Made by a program: the position numbers and the translations under genes. From an uncultured Bacteroidales bacterium (lineage in GTDB: Bacteria; Bacteroidota; Bacteroidia; Bacteroidales; WCHB1-69), in the NCBI GenBank assembly GCA_905233625.1, contig CAJOFJ010000002.1, positions 83,284 to 147,283 on the forward strand: 64,000 nt of DNA. The letters are read 5' to 3'. A model generated the notes under the pieces. That model was not told where the DNA came from. It ran no database searches and saw only the letters and a program-made list of their open reading frames with translations. This document shows positions 43,983-52,672 of the stretch, piece by piece (the first letter of the stretch is position 1; the number at the start of each line of letters is the position of its first letter).

Positions 43983-46328
43983 ATGAAAAAGCTCTTATTC
44001 ATCGCAGTGTTGGTGTCCGTGATGGGCATAGCCATGGGACAGCAGGTTGTCAATGGTGTGTACCAAGGCTCTCCTGGCAGCTTTATGTATCTGCCTACTA
44101 CTGCTCCTGCGGGAGGCTGGGAAAACTCATGGGTGAAACCAAAGCGTTATGCTGATGGCGATAATTTTATTGCCACTGGCGGTACGGCTCAACCCAATAT
44201 GGGCACAGGTGCGACATTAGGTGCTGTAACGACAGGTAGTTATACTCACCGTTTTGTTGTTACGTCGGATTCAACGTATTCCCCGTCAAATGATCCCTGT
44301 TTCAGAAGCGACCAGGCCCTGGGATATAATAACAAACCCATATTGGCAGAAGCATGGAATACTGATTTATATCCGGGTACATTTGTGGATTCTGTGATTC
44401 AGATGGGTGGATCGGGTGGAGTCACCAGTGGTTTACATGCCCAGGAATTATTGTATTCATTTGTTCCGGATACAAATAATCCTGTATTGTTGTTACAGTT
44501 CGCTTTTGTGACGGAGAATGCGTTACATAGCACCTATGCGCCACGTAATCCCGGCGTTGAGTTTGCTGTTTTGGCACATAATACGCCCAATTATTTGCCG
44601 CTGGGATATTATCCAGGGACTAACAAACCATATTCCCAATTCTTTTTCGGCACCCCATTGGGGGAAGGCGCTTCTGGGAATGATGCTCGTAATACCCCAT
44701 CGCCAGTAATGCCATACCTTGTCCCGAAAGGGAATTGCCAATGTTCAAAGGATTATATATACACTTTCCCTTATGTTGTTGTGGCCTTCAATTTGACTGA
44801 ACAGGCACGCAACCATCAGGCCGTTGATTTCCGTGTAAGAGAATGGGCATGTAATGCCAGTGTTCATTGGGCTTATTGCTACTTTACCGCCAAGATGATT
44901 CCTGCTAAATTACAGGTGAAATATTGTGGTGGAGACACACTCTTCATGAGTATACCATGGGGATTTGATGATGCCACCTATCGGTGGTATAATGGTACAG
45001 ATTCGGCACATGTCTCTTATGTTGATATTGATGATCCCGGAAACTGGGTTTTCTCCGGAAGTACCTCTTATCGTCCTAAATTACGGGCTAATCCGGAGAA
45101 ACCTTATTATCGCTGTGAGGTTGTATCCCGTACAGGAGTGCCTTTTACCTACGAGGCAACGGTGAATTATTATCTGTTGCGTCCATCTTTTACGGTGGAG
45201 GACAAAGCGTTGACTTCCGAGAAGAATTGCGATTTAGGAGTGGTACTGCACAATACCAGTGAAATCGGTGTTGTTCGCCCGAACGGAAATGGCGGGGTTG
45301 ACACAACTTGGCAGAACTTGGAACTTAATCCGGAACAGTGTACCTGGGATTTTGGCGACGGCACTCCCGAGGTTCACGGCTTTGAACCAGCACATATTTA
45401 TGCCCAGCCAGGTACTTATACCATCAAGTTGCATATCACGGACTATGAAAGAGTATGTGTGTCTTCGGATGTGGATACTACTGTAACATTGTTGTCCGAA
45501 TACATGGAAAAACAATATTCAGCAGATACGGCTACCACCTGTGAGGGTAAACTCCCCTACTATTATAAACCGGCAATCTTTGGCAATGACAATGTACAAA
45601 CCCGGTGGGATTTGAACGCTATAGGCGAGCGCCAGGTAAACTATTCGTATGCTCTGCCGCAATACCATATCAGAGCGTGGAACGGCTGCGACAGTATTGT
45701 AAAGGTACAGTTCGATGTGCTGACACCCTCGGTGACGATATATGAGGCGGGAACCTATTTCTGTGACAGCGCGGCAACGCTGCTTCGCGCTCAGTTGGCC
45801 AATGTGAGGGAAGATGCGGTGCAGTACACTTGGACCTTTATGGATTCGGTGATGAGTACAAACGATGAGATGTGGGCTCATAGCGATGGTACCTACTCGG
45901 TGAATATCATAGATATGACAACGGAATGCGAGGCCTCCCACTCATATAAGATTGACCCCTGTGTACCCAATGTCTTCCTGCCGAACTGCATCACACCATC
46001 CGAATCCGCTGAGCAGTTTGAGGGACCTGTGCAGAATAACTATCTCTATCTGGATAATTTTGTGCTGAGCTTTATCAGTGATCTGAAGTTCATGGTTTAT
46101 GGCCGTAATGGAGAGCAGGTGTATTATTATGAGGGAACCAAAGACGCGGCGGGTGAATTTCAGCCACCTACACCGTATGGAGACCTGCCTACGGAGATGA
46201 ATGGCCGTATGGTGCTGTGGGATGGCAAGGTGAAAGGCCGTGTCATCAGCGGTACTTACACTTACGCCTTGTGGATTGTAAGCGGTGGACAAAGCTACCT
46301 GTATAAGGGTAAGCTGATTGTAATGTAA
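43983..46328 (+). CDS. PKD-domain protein with gliding-associated (type-B) T9SS C-terminus
   Basis: A 781-residue secreted protein. The signal peptide ends after GIAMG. A PKD domain is marked by CTWDFGDGTPEVHGFEPAHIY and the following strands near residue 460. The last 120 residues (VPNVFLPNCITP, then FMVYGRNGEQVYYYEG, then GRVISGTYTYALWI) form the gliding-motility-associated C-terminal domain used as a type-B T9SS signal. The central region is Tyr/Trp/Cys-rich and unrecognised. It is translated right after the GT-C-like gene (2-base gap), so both probably share the clpC transcript. Confidence 0.78.
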   Translation: MKKLLFIAVLVSVMGIAMGQQVVNGVYQGSPGSFMYLPTTAPAGGWENSWVKPKRYADGDNFIATGGTAQPNMGTGATLGAVTTGSYTHRFVVTSDSTYSPSNDPCFRSDQALGYNNKPILAEAWNTDLYPGTFVDSVIQMGGSGGVTSGLHAQELLYSFVPDTNNPVLLLQFAFVTENALHSTYAPRNPGVEFAVLAHNTPNYLPLGYYPGTNKPYSQFFFGTPLGEGASGNDARNTPSPVMPYLVPKGNCQCSKDYIYTFPYVVVAFNLTEQARNHQAVDFRVREWACNASVHWAYCYFTAKMIPAKLQVKYCGGDTLFMSIPWGFDDATYRWYNGTDSAHVSYVDIDDPGNWVFSGSTSYRPKLRANPEKPYYRCEVVSRTGVPFTYEATVNYYLLRPSFTVEDKALTSEKNCDLGVVLHNTSEIGVVRPNGNGGVDTTWQNLELNPEQCTWDFGDGTPEVHGFEPAHIYAQPGTYTIKLHITDYERVCVSSDVDTTVTLLSEYMEKQYSADTATTCEGKLPYYYKPAIFGNDNVQTRWDLNAIGERQVNYSYALPQYHIRAWNGCDSIVKVQFDVLTPSVTIYEAGTYFCDSAATLLRAQLANVREDAVQYTWTFMDSVMSTNDEMWAHSDGTYSVNIIDMTTECEASHSYKIDPCVPNVFLPNCITPSESAEQFEGPVQNNYLYLDNFVLSFISDLKFMVYGRNGEQVYYYEGTKDAAGEFQPPTPYGDLPTEMNGRMVLWDGKVKGRVISGTYTYALWIVSGGQSYLYKGKLIVM

Positions 46329-46450
46329 TATCAATTAGCAAATTAATAAATGTGCCAATTCATGAAGTTGAAAACTGAAAACTGAAATCTGAAATTTTTT
46401 AAACCCATAAACTCTAAACATTGAATTTTGAACTTTGAATTTTGAATTCT
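46329..46450. repeat. Heptamer repeat spacer before the cyclase-like gene
   Basis: Units AACTGAA, AACTCTA/AACATTG and TTTTGAA at 7-base period fill the 123-base gap, leaving the ATG at 46452 directly after the last unit. Confidence 0.75.
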
Positions 46451-46451
46451 C

Positions 46452-47432
46452 ATGAAATCTCCCTTTACCATCATCATAATCTCCCTTTCTTTCTTGTTTT
46501 TTTCATGCGGACAGAAGCAAGACAAAGGGCAGAAAGAACAACCACAAGCAACTATCAGCGCTCCCGCTTTCGACAGCGATAGCGCTTTTGCCTTTGTGAA
46601 GGCACAGACCGATTTCGGTCCGCGTACTCCCAACAGCGAGGCACATGACCAATGCGCGGCCTGGTTGGTGGCCAAGTTGCAGGCCTACTGCGACACCGTG
46701 TATGTGCAGCATTTTACTGCTACCGCCTACGATGGCAAGCAGCTGAAATCGCAGAATATTATCGGCAGCCTCGATCCGGATAAGACAGTGCGTATTCTCC
46801 TGGGTTCGCATTGGGACTCGCGTCCGATGGCCGACCATGACGCCTTAGAGGCCAACCGCGACAAACCTATCGACGGGGCCGATGATGGTGCCAGTGGGGT
46901 AGGGGTGCTGCTCGAGTTGGCCCGCCAGTTGCAGAAAGAGCGACCGAATGTCGGCGTGGACATCATTTTCTTTGACTCGGAAGACTATGGCACACCGTCA
47001 GGGGTGAACTTGCCCGGTGACTGGTGGTGCCTGGGTTCCCAGTATTGGGCACAGAATCCACACGTGAAGGATTATACCGCCAAGTATGGCATCCTGCTTG
47101 ATATGGTGGGCGCTCCTGATGCCAAGTTTTACCACGAGTATTTCTCAGGCTTCTTTGCCCAGGATATTGTCTCCAAGGTCTGGGGAACGGCTTATAGATT
47201 GGGCTATGGCTCCTATTTTATCAATCAGCAGGCGCATCCTATCACCGACGACCATTACTACGTGAACAAGCTGGCGCATATTCCCATGATCGACATTATC
47301 CATCAGGACAATACCTCGGGCACAGGTTTCCGTTCGGTTTGGCATACCACCCACGACAATATCGACAACATTGATGCCAAAACACTGGGTGTGGTGGGTA
47401 CCACGCTACGAGCCGTGCTTGTCAGTGAATAG
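46452..47432 (+). CDS. Glutaminyl-peptide cyclotransferase-like M28 lipoprotein
   Basis: A 326-residue lipoprotein (lipobox Cys19 in LFFSCGQKQ) of the zinc M28/QC fold. Zinc-site motifs are SHWDSRP near residue 119, GADDGASGVGVLLELAR near 141, IIFFDSEDYG near 178 and a C-terminal HQDNTSGTGFRSVWHTTHDN. The family includes PgQC of Porphyromonas, which cyclises N-terminal Gln of proteins exported through the Sec pathway, including T9SS cargo; that would fit a T9SS-rich genome. An aminopeptidase activity cannot be ruled out. Repeat-filled spacers lie on both sides, so it is likely monocistronic. Confidence 0.8.
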   Translation: MKSPFTIIIISLSFLFFSCGQKQDKGQKEQPQATISAPAFDSDSAFAFVKAQTDFGPRTPNSEAHDQCAAWLVAKLQAYCDTVYVQHFTATAYDGKQLKSQNIIGSLDPDKTVRILLGSHWDSRPMADHDALEANRDKPIDGADDGASGVGVLLELARQLQKERPNVGVDIIFFDSEDYGTPSGVNLPGDWWCLGSQYWAQNPHVKDYTAKYGILLDMVGAPDAKFYHEYFSGFFAQDIVSKVWGTAYRLGYGSYFINQQAHPITDDHYYVNKLAHIPMIDIIHQDNTSGTGFRSVWHTTHDNIDNIDAKTLGVVGTTLRAVLVSE

Positions 47433-47439
47433 GATACAG

Positions 47440-47535
47440 GGGTTAGGTTTTAGTGTTTAGTGTTTAGAAGGTTAGAGGATGTTGAATTTTGAATTTTGAA
47501 CTTTGAATTTTGAATTCTTAATTATCAATTATCAA
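47440..47535. repeat. Heptamer repeat spacer before lysC
   Basis: TTTAGTG and TTTTGAA/TTTGAAC units at 7-base period, then AATTATCAATTATCAATTG just upstream of the ATG at 47543. Confidence 0.7.
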
Positions 47536-47542
47536 TTGAAAA

Positions 47543-48811
47543 ATGAAAGTCTATAAATTCGGAGGAGCCTCCGTGAAAAATGCCGACGGAGTCCGTAATC
47601 TGGAAAAAATACTGAGAAGTCATAACCCGCAGGAACGTCTGGTGGTTGTCATCTCTGCCATTGGCAAAACCACCAACTTGCTGGAGCAGGTGCTGGACGC
47701 CTATTACTACGACAAATCCAGACTTTCGGAATTGACAGCCACCCTTCGGGAAAACCATTATACCATAGTGCGTGAGCTGGCGGTTGGGGACGATTCCGTG
47801 ATCATGCATCGCTTAAATGATATTTTCGCACTTCTGGACAAGGTGCTGGCTGGACCGCATTCCGGCAACTTCGACTACGATTACGACCGTATTGTCAGCT
47901 TTGGAGAAATATTGTCCACTACATTGATATCCAGTTATTTGAATGCAGTTGGGGTTCATAATGAGTGGGCCGATGCCCGCTTGCTGATCCGTACCGACCA
48001 TAACTATCGCGAAGGCAAGGTGGATTGGGATGCTTCTGCCCGCTTGATTCAGGAGAAGGTGGGAGGAATTTTGCAAGGCGATGGGGTTCATATTGTTGTT
48101 ACACAAGGTTTTATAGGTGGGACGGAGGAAATGTTACCCACCACTTTGGGTCGCGAGGGTTCCGACTATTCCGCTGCCATTTTCGCATACGTCTTGGAAG
48201 CCGAAAGTGTGACTATCTGGAAGGATGTGCCCGGTTTGCTCAATGCAGACCCCAAGTTCTTTCCCGATGCTGTCAAGTTGGAGCATATACCCTACGAGGA
48301 AGCCATTGAGTTGGCTTATTATGGCGCCAGCGTGATTCATCCGAAGACACTCAAACCTCTGCAAAACAAGCAGATACCTTTATATGTCAAGCCTTTCCTG
48401 CATCCGGAAGAGAGCGGCAGCCGTATCGATTCGGCAAGGATGACCGACCATATTCCCTGCTACATCTTCAAGACCAATCAGGTGCTGATTTCCATCTATC
48501 CGAAGGATTTTTCTTTCATTGCGGTGGAGAATCTGGATGAGATTTTCTCCATCATTTCAAAAAATAAAATCAAAATCAACCTGATGCAGAACTCGGCTTT
48601 GAGTTTTTCCATCTGTTGCGACAACAAAGTTCATAAAATCGAAAAATTAATCACTGAATTATCGGTAAAATATAAGGTGAAATATAACCTCAATATCGAG
48701 TTGATTACCATTCGTCATTATACGGATGATATTGTGAACAAGGTGGTTAAGAATAAAGATGTGCTGGTGGAGCAACGGAGCAGGGCTACTGTCCAGCTGG
48801 TAACAATGTAA
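47543..48811 (+). CDS. lysC: Aspartate kinase
   Basis: A 422-residue monofunctional aspartokinase that makes aspartyl phosphate from Asp and ATP, the first step to Lys, Thr, Met and diaminopimelate. KVYKFGGASVKNADGV at the N-terminus binds ATP, TTLGREGSDYSAA near residue 197 is the substrate signature, and VTIWKDVPGLLNADPKF follows. The C-terminal 110 residues contain ACT regulatory modules (VLISIYPKDFSFIAVENL). No homoserine dehydrogenase domain is fused, so it is the short form. It stands alone between repeat-filled spacers. Confidence 0.93.
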   Translation: MKVYKFGGASVKNADGVRNLEKILRSHNPQERLVVVISAIGKTTNLLEQVLDAYYYDKSRLSELTATLRENHYTIVRELAVGDDSVIMHRLNDIFALLDKVLAGPHSGNFDYDYDRIVSFGEILSTTLISSYLNAVGVHNEWADARLLIRTDHNYREGKVDWDASARLIQEKVGGILQGDGVHIVVTQGFIGGTEEMLPTTLGREGSDYSAAIFAYVLEAESVTIWKDVPGLLNADPKFFPDAVKLEHIPYEEAIELAYYGASVIHPKTLKPLQNKQIPLYVKPFLHPEESGSRIDSARMTDHIPCYIFKTNQVLISIYPKDFSFIAVENLDEIFSIISKNKIKINLMQNSALSFSICCDNKVHKIEKLITELSVKYKVKYNLNIELITIRHYTDDIVNKVVKNKDVLVEQRSRATVQLVTM

Positions 48812-48834
48812 GCCCTTTGTATAGATTTTTTCCT

Positions 48835-48842
48835 TATCTTTG
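48835..48842 (+). promoter_or_regulatory. -7 box for the TlpA-like gene
   Basis: TATCTTTG followed by C, 28 bases before the chosen ATG. A TTTG at 48816-48819 is too near to be a normal -33. Confidence 0.5.
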
Positions 48843-48870
48843 CAGGCTAATATAAATGGATTATCCTGCT

Positions 48871-50613
48871 ATGAAAAAATTGAAAATTTTATCTATGATT
48901 ATGCTGGTGGCAAGCATGATGATGACGGGTATGTCATTTGCTATTGCCGCCAATCCTGTTGATGTTGTCGGTATCACAGCGGCACCGAAAGCCCCTTTGA
49001 TCAAGGGAAAGGTGATGAATAACACTTTCTCGAAAGTGACGTTGAAGCTGGCGTACGGCAATAATCCCGCCACTTTTGGCGAGGCGACGATTGACAAGGA
49101 CGGTAATTTTACCATGCAGTCCACGGTGACCCAAAACGATATTTATGTCTTGTCTTTTGCCGAGAAGCAGAATTTTCTGCTGGTTTTGTCACCGGGTGAG
49201 GTTGTTGAGTTGGTGATAAATGCCGACAACCTGCGTGAAATACCATCTGTTTCAGGTTCCAACTCGATGAGTTTTGCCAAAGAAGTGACGAATATGCTGT
49301 TTGACAGCCAGCGTTTGCTGGATAGTGTCAACCATGCTTTGCAAACGGACAAAAACCAGATGTATTTCCATAGTTTCTCGCAGAATTTCAGCAGGTATTA
49401 CCAAACCAATGTGGATATGAACAGACATGTGGTGGAGGCTGCCCAGCAGATTGACTCCTTGAAACAGCTGTGTGACCGTTATGCTCCCCATGGCAAGGTG
49501 GCTTCGAAAACGCTGAACGACTATAGTTATTATGCCAATAAGTTCTTGCGTTCCATCGAGGAAGAGTTTTCAGCGGTGGAATCTTTCACTCAGGGTGCCT
49601 ATGCGCTGTATGATTTCAAGAGTCAGCGTGTAGCTTCCAACAAGGATTTCTTTAAGGATGTGGATGTTTATTTGGACAAGGTGGAGAAAATGCGCCAGAT
49701 TACCAATGAAAACTATAAACCTTTTGTGGAAAAACTTTCGTCATTGATTGCCAAACGTGACAGTTTGGTATTTCACGACGCTTTTGAGAAGAAGAATGCC
49801 AAAATGGCCTGGTGCGGAGAAGTGGCTGCCGCAGTCAATACGCAATATGCCCAGGTTCAGAAAAATAAGCAGGCTTTAGAGCAAAATAACGCAGAGGCTA
49901 ATCAGTTGGGACGTTCCATTTATACGCAGTCGCAGAATATCATTAGCGGCATTGTGCAGCAGTACCAGACCATGTACAATCAGGAGAGTGAGAAAAACAA
50001 CAAGAAACTGCAGGATTTGCTGTTGGCCCATAAGGATGATATCGCGGTGCTGATGTTTTTGGACAATTTTCCAAGAGAGAAATTCCCTGCTTTGCACAAA
50101 GAGGTGGTGATGGCGTTGTATGCAAAATATCCTGATCATCAGTTGGTTAAGGAGAGATATGCCATCGAGACCTCACCGGCAACGGCCACAACCATTGGCG
50201 CAATTGCTCCGGATTTGGCATTCCCGGATCCCGATGGCAATATCCGCAAGCTGTCGGATTTGAGAGGCAAGGTGGTGTTGCTGGATTTCTGGGCCTCCTG
50301 GTGCCGTCCCTGCCGTGGCGAAAATCCGCATGTGGTGGCCATGTACCACAAATATCATGACAAAGGCTTCGAGGTGTTCAGCGTCTCTTTGGATCGTGAC
50401 AAAGAGTCGTGGAAACGTGCCATTGCCGCCGACGGGCTGGTATGGCCGAATCATGTCAGCGACTTGAAATATTGGTCGTCGGAAGCCGCCCACATTTATG
50501 GTGTGTCCTCAATTCCGAGCACTTATCTGCTTGACCAGAACGGCCGCATCATTGCCAAGAACCTTCGCGGCGAGGCCCTGAGCAATGCCCTGAAACAGAT
50601 TTTCGGAGAGTAG
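48871..50613 (+). CDS. TlpA-like thiol-disulfide reductase with long N-terminal region
   Basis: A 580-residue exported protein. The ATG at 48871 gives a normal signal peptide (MKKLKILSMIMLVASMM, cleaved near SFAIA). The N-terminal 90 residues resemble the DUF4369 beta-domain found before Bacteroidota thioredoxins (GKVMNNTFSKVTLKL). The middle is long and helical (about 95-430). The C-terminal AhpC/TlpA domain contains VVLLDFWASWCRPCRGENP with a CRPC redox site near residue 484 and the cis-Pro motif SSIPSTYLL. It probably supports disulfide repair or protein folding in the periplasm. Confidence 0.82.
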   Translation: MKKLKILSMIMLVASMMMTGMSFAIAANPVDVVGITAAPKAPLIKGKVMNNTFSKVTLKLAYGNNPATFGEATIDKDGNFTMQSTVTQNDIYVLSFAEKQNFLLVLSPGEVVELVINADNLREIPSVSGSNSMSFAKEVTNMLFDSQRLLDSVNHALQTDKNQMYFHSFSQNFSRYYQTNVDMNRHVVEAAQQIDSLKQLCDRYAPHGKVASKTLNDYSYYANKFLRSIEEEFSAVESFTQGAYALYDFKSQRVASNKDFFKDVDVYLDKVEKMRQITNENYKPFVEKLSSLIAKRDSLVFHDAFEKKNAKMAWCGEVAAAVNTQYAQVQKNKQALEQNNAEANQLGRSIYTQSQNIISGIVQQYQTMYNQESEKNNKKLQDLLLAHKDDIAVLMFLDNFPREKFPALHKEVVMALYAKYPDHQLVKERYAIETSPATATTIGAIAPDLAFPDPDGNIRKLSDLRGKVVLLDFWASWCRPCRGENPHVVAMYHKYHDKGFEVFSVSLDRDKESWKRAIAADGLVWPNHVSDLKYWSSEAAHIYGVSSIPSTYLLDQNGRIIAKNLRGEALSNALKQIFGE

Positions 50614-50639
50614 TGACAATTAACCAAATTCCGTTTAGA

Positions 50640-50752
50640 CGTGAAGGCGTGAAGACATGCACTTCGTGCATTCGTTAAGACGAAATTCCTCTCCACGTCT
50701 TAACACCTTAACGTCTCCACGTCTTAACGCCTCCACGAATCAACGAACTGAG
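50640..50752. repeat. Degenerate CGTCTTAA/CGTCTCCA repeat spacer
   Basis: The spacer between the TlpA-like and M20 genes is built of near copies of ACGTCTTAAC, ACGTCTCC and ACGCCTCC (partly in inverse form as GTTAAGACG), plus the small palindrome TGCACTTCGTGCA near 50658. No gene is seen. Confidence 0.6.
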
Positions 50753-50775
50753 TAATCCCTTAATCACCAAAAAAT

Positions 50776-52149
50776 ATGAAAGACCTCAAAAACTACATTG
50801 AACAAAACAAAGACCGTTTTCTGGAAGAACTTTTCAGTCTGATCAGGATTCCTTCCATCAGTTCGAAAACGGAAAACAAAGCCGACATGGTGCGTTGTGC
50901 CGAGCGCTGGAAAGAATTGATTCTGGCTGCTGGTGCCGACAAAGCCGAGGTGATGCCCACCGACGGTAATCCCGTGGTGTATGGCGAGAAAATGGTGGAT
51001 CCCAATGCGCCTACTGTGTTGGTATACGGCCACTATGATGTGATGCCCGTCGACCCGGAAGAGTTGTGGCATACCAAACCTTTCGAGCCAGTGATCAAAG
51101 ACGGCAAAATCTGGGCCCGTGGCGCCGACGATGACAAAGGACAATCCTTTATGCACGCCAAGGCTTTTGAATATTTGGTAAAGACTGGCCAGCTGACCTG
51201 CAATGTGAAATTCATGCTCGAAGGCGAAGAGGAAATCGGCAGCACCAGCCTGTATGGTTTCTGCGAGAAGAACAAGGAACTGCTCAAGTCTGACATTATC
51301 CTTGTTTCCGATACCTCGATGATTGCCACGGATACCCCGTCCATTACGGTGGGCTTGCGTGGTCTCACCTATTTGGAAGTGGAAGTGAAAGGCCCGAATG
51401 CCGACTTGCACTCCGGTATTTTCGGTGGAGCGGTGGCCAACCCCATCAATATTCTCTGCCAGATGATCGCCTCATTGACGGACGAAAGAAACAGAATCAC
51501 CATTCCGGGCTTCTACGATGACGTTTTGGTGGTGTCTGAAGAAGAACGTGCCCTGATGGCCCAGGCTCCCTTCAATCTGGAAGAATATAAGAAAGCATTG
51601 GATATAGAGGAAGTTCATGGTGAGGAAGGATATACCACCATTGAGCGCACAGGTATCCGTCCTACGCTGGATGTTTGTGGTATCTGGGGCGGTTATACAG
51701 GCGAAGGCTCCAAGACCGTTTTGCCGTCAGAGGCTCATGCCAAGGTGTCGATGCGACTGGTGCCCAACCAGAACTCGCAGAAGATTGCTGAATTGTTCCA
51801 AAAACACTTCGAGTCGATGGCTCCCAAGTGCGTGAAAGTGAAGGTCACTCCGTGCCATGGTGGCGAGGCTTATGTGTCGCCAATTGACATGCCTGCATAC
51901 AAAGCTGCCGAAAAAGCTTACGAAACTACCTTCGGAAAACGCCCGATTCCGACCCGTAGCGGTGGAAGTATTCCCATTATTGCCGGTTTCGAGAAGATTT
52001 TGGGCGTGAAGTCCATCCTGATGGGCTTTGGCTTAGGCTCAGATGCAATTCACTCACCCAATGAGAATTACAAGCTTGAGCACTTCCTGAAAGGCATTGA
52101 AACCATCCCGTATTTCTACCAATATTTTGGAGAAATGATGAAAAAATAA
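50776..52149 (+). CDS. M20-family dipeptidase
   Basis: A 457-residue cytosolic zinc aminoacyl-dipeptidase. Metal-site motifs are VYGHYDVMPVDPE near residue 83, GADDDKGQSFMH near 117, the catalytic EGEEEIGS near 150, and SDTSMIA near 178. SGGSIPIIAGFE and GLGSDAIHSPNE in the C-terminal part complete the catalytic domain around a dimerisation lid (about 190-330). It cleaves di- or short peptides and is probably monocistronic. Confidence 0.92.
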   Translation: MKDLKNYIEQNKDRFLEELFSLIRIPSISSKTENKADMVRCAERWKELILAAGADKAEVMPTDGNPVVYGEKMVDPNAPTVLVYGHYDVMPVDPEELWHTKPFEPVIKDGKIWARGADDDKGQSFMHAKAFEYLVKTGQLTCNVKFMLEGEEEIGSTSLYGFCEKNKELLKSDIILVSDTSMIATDTPSITVGLRGLTYLEVEVKGPNADLHSGIFGGAVANPINILCQMIASLTDERNRITIPGFYDDVLVVSEEERALMAQAPFNLEEYKKALDIEEVHGEEGYTTIERTGIRPTLDVCGIWGGYTGEGSKTVLPSEAHAKVSMRLVPNQNSQKIAELFQKHFESMAPKCVKVKVTPCHGGEAYVSPIDMPAYKAAEKAYETTFGKRPIPTRSGGSIPIIAGFEKILGVKSILMGFGLGSDAIHSPNENYKLEHFLKGIETIPYFYQYFGEMMKK

Positions 52150-52160
52150 AAAAAAATCAC

Positions 52161-52206
52161 TGAGGGTGCAAAACATATTGAAAAAAGTCGTATTTTTGCA
52201 CCCTCA
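52161..52206. repeat. Long inverted repeat overlapping the tRNA promoter
   Basis: TGAGGGTGCAAAA at 52161-52173 pairs perfectly with TTTTGCACCCTCA at 52194-52206 around a 20-base loop. It lies just after the M20 stop and contains the -7 box of the tRNA cluster in its right arm. Confidence 0.7.
52191..52198 (+). promoter_or_regulatory. -7 box of the tRNA cluster
   Basis: TATTTTTG followed by C, about 40 bases upstream of tRNA-Leu. Confidence 0.55.
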
Positions 52207-52238
52207 ATTTTGAAGTTCAACTCGTTCTTTGAAGGGAT

Positions 52239-52323
52239 GCCTTGGTGGTGGAATTGGTAGACACGAGGGACTTAAAATCCCTTGCTCATTGCGAGCGTGC
52301 GGGTTCAAGTCCCGCCCGAGGTA
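52239..52323 (+). tRNA. tRNA-Leu (anticodon TAA)
   Basis: 85 bases. Acceptor GCCTTGG pairs with CCGAGGT, the anticodon stem-loop is GGGAC-TTAAAAT-CCC-like with anticodon TAA, a long class-II variable arm (TGCTCATTGCGAGCG) is present, and the T arm is GCGGG-TTCAAGT-CCCGC. The 3' CCA is not encoded. Confidence 0.93.
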
Positions 52324-52336
52324 CGAAGTAAAATAA

Positions 52337-52409
52337 GCGGAAGTAGCTCAGTTGGTAGAGCATAACCTTGCCAAGGTTAGGGTCGCGAGTTCGAGTCTCG
52401 TTTTCCGCT
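52337..52409 (+). tRNA. tRNA-Gly (anticodon GCC), copy 1
   Basis: 73 bases. Acceptor GCGGAAG/TTTCCGC (one G-T pair), D arm GCTC/GAGC, anticodon arm TAACC-TTGCCAA-GGTTA, T arm GCGAG-TTCGAGT-CTCGT, no encoded CCA. Identical to copy 2. Confidence 0.94.
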
Positions 52410-52415
52410 CCAACC

Positions 52416-52441
52416 GTAGAGGCGCGATATCGCGTCTCTAC
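52416..52441. repeat. 26-bp GACGCGAT-family palindrome between the tRNA-Gly copies
   Basis: GTAGAGGCGCGAT followed by ATCGCGTCTCTAC; one mismatch from perfect symmetry. Confidence 0.8.
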
Positions 52442-52454
52442 AACCAAAACATCC

Positions 52455-52527
52455 GCGGAAGTAGCTCAGTTGGTAGAGCATAACCTTGCCAAGGTTAGGG
52501 TCGCGAGTTCGAGTCTCGTTTTCCGCT
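52455..52527 (+). tRNA. tRNA-Gly (anticodon GCC), copy 2
   Basis: Base-for-base the same as copy 1 over 73 bases and also followed within 10 bases by a GACGCGAT-type palindrome, so the tRNA plus palindrome looks like a tandem duplication. Confidence 0.94.
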
Positions 52528-52534
52528 CAAATGT

Positions 52535-52565
52535 ATAGACGCGATTTATCGCGTCTATTTTTTTG
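52535..52565 (+). terminator. Terminator of the tRNA cluster, GACGCGAT-type hairpin
   Basis: ATAGACGCGAT pairs perfectly with ATCGCGTCTAT across a TT loop and is followed by a run of seven or more T. It doubles as a member of the dispersed palindrome family. Confidence 0.8.
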
Positions 52566-52672
52566 TTTAAAAATCAACAAGTTGGGTGATTTTTGAAAAA
52601 CGATAATTCGCGATTTTTACTCGTTTTTTCCATGGTTTTGCCCAAAACCATTCAAGAATCCATTCAGGTGGT

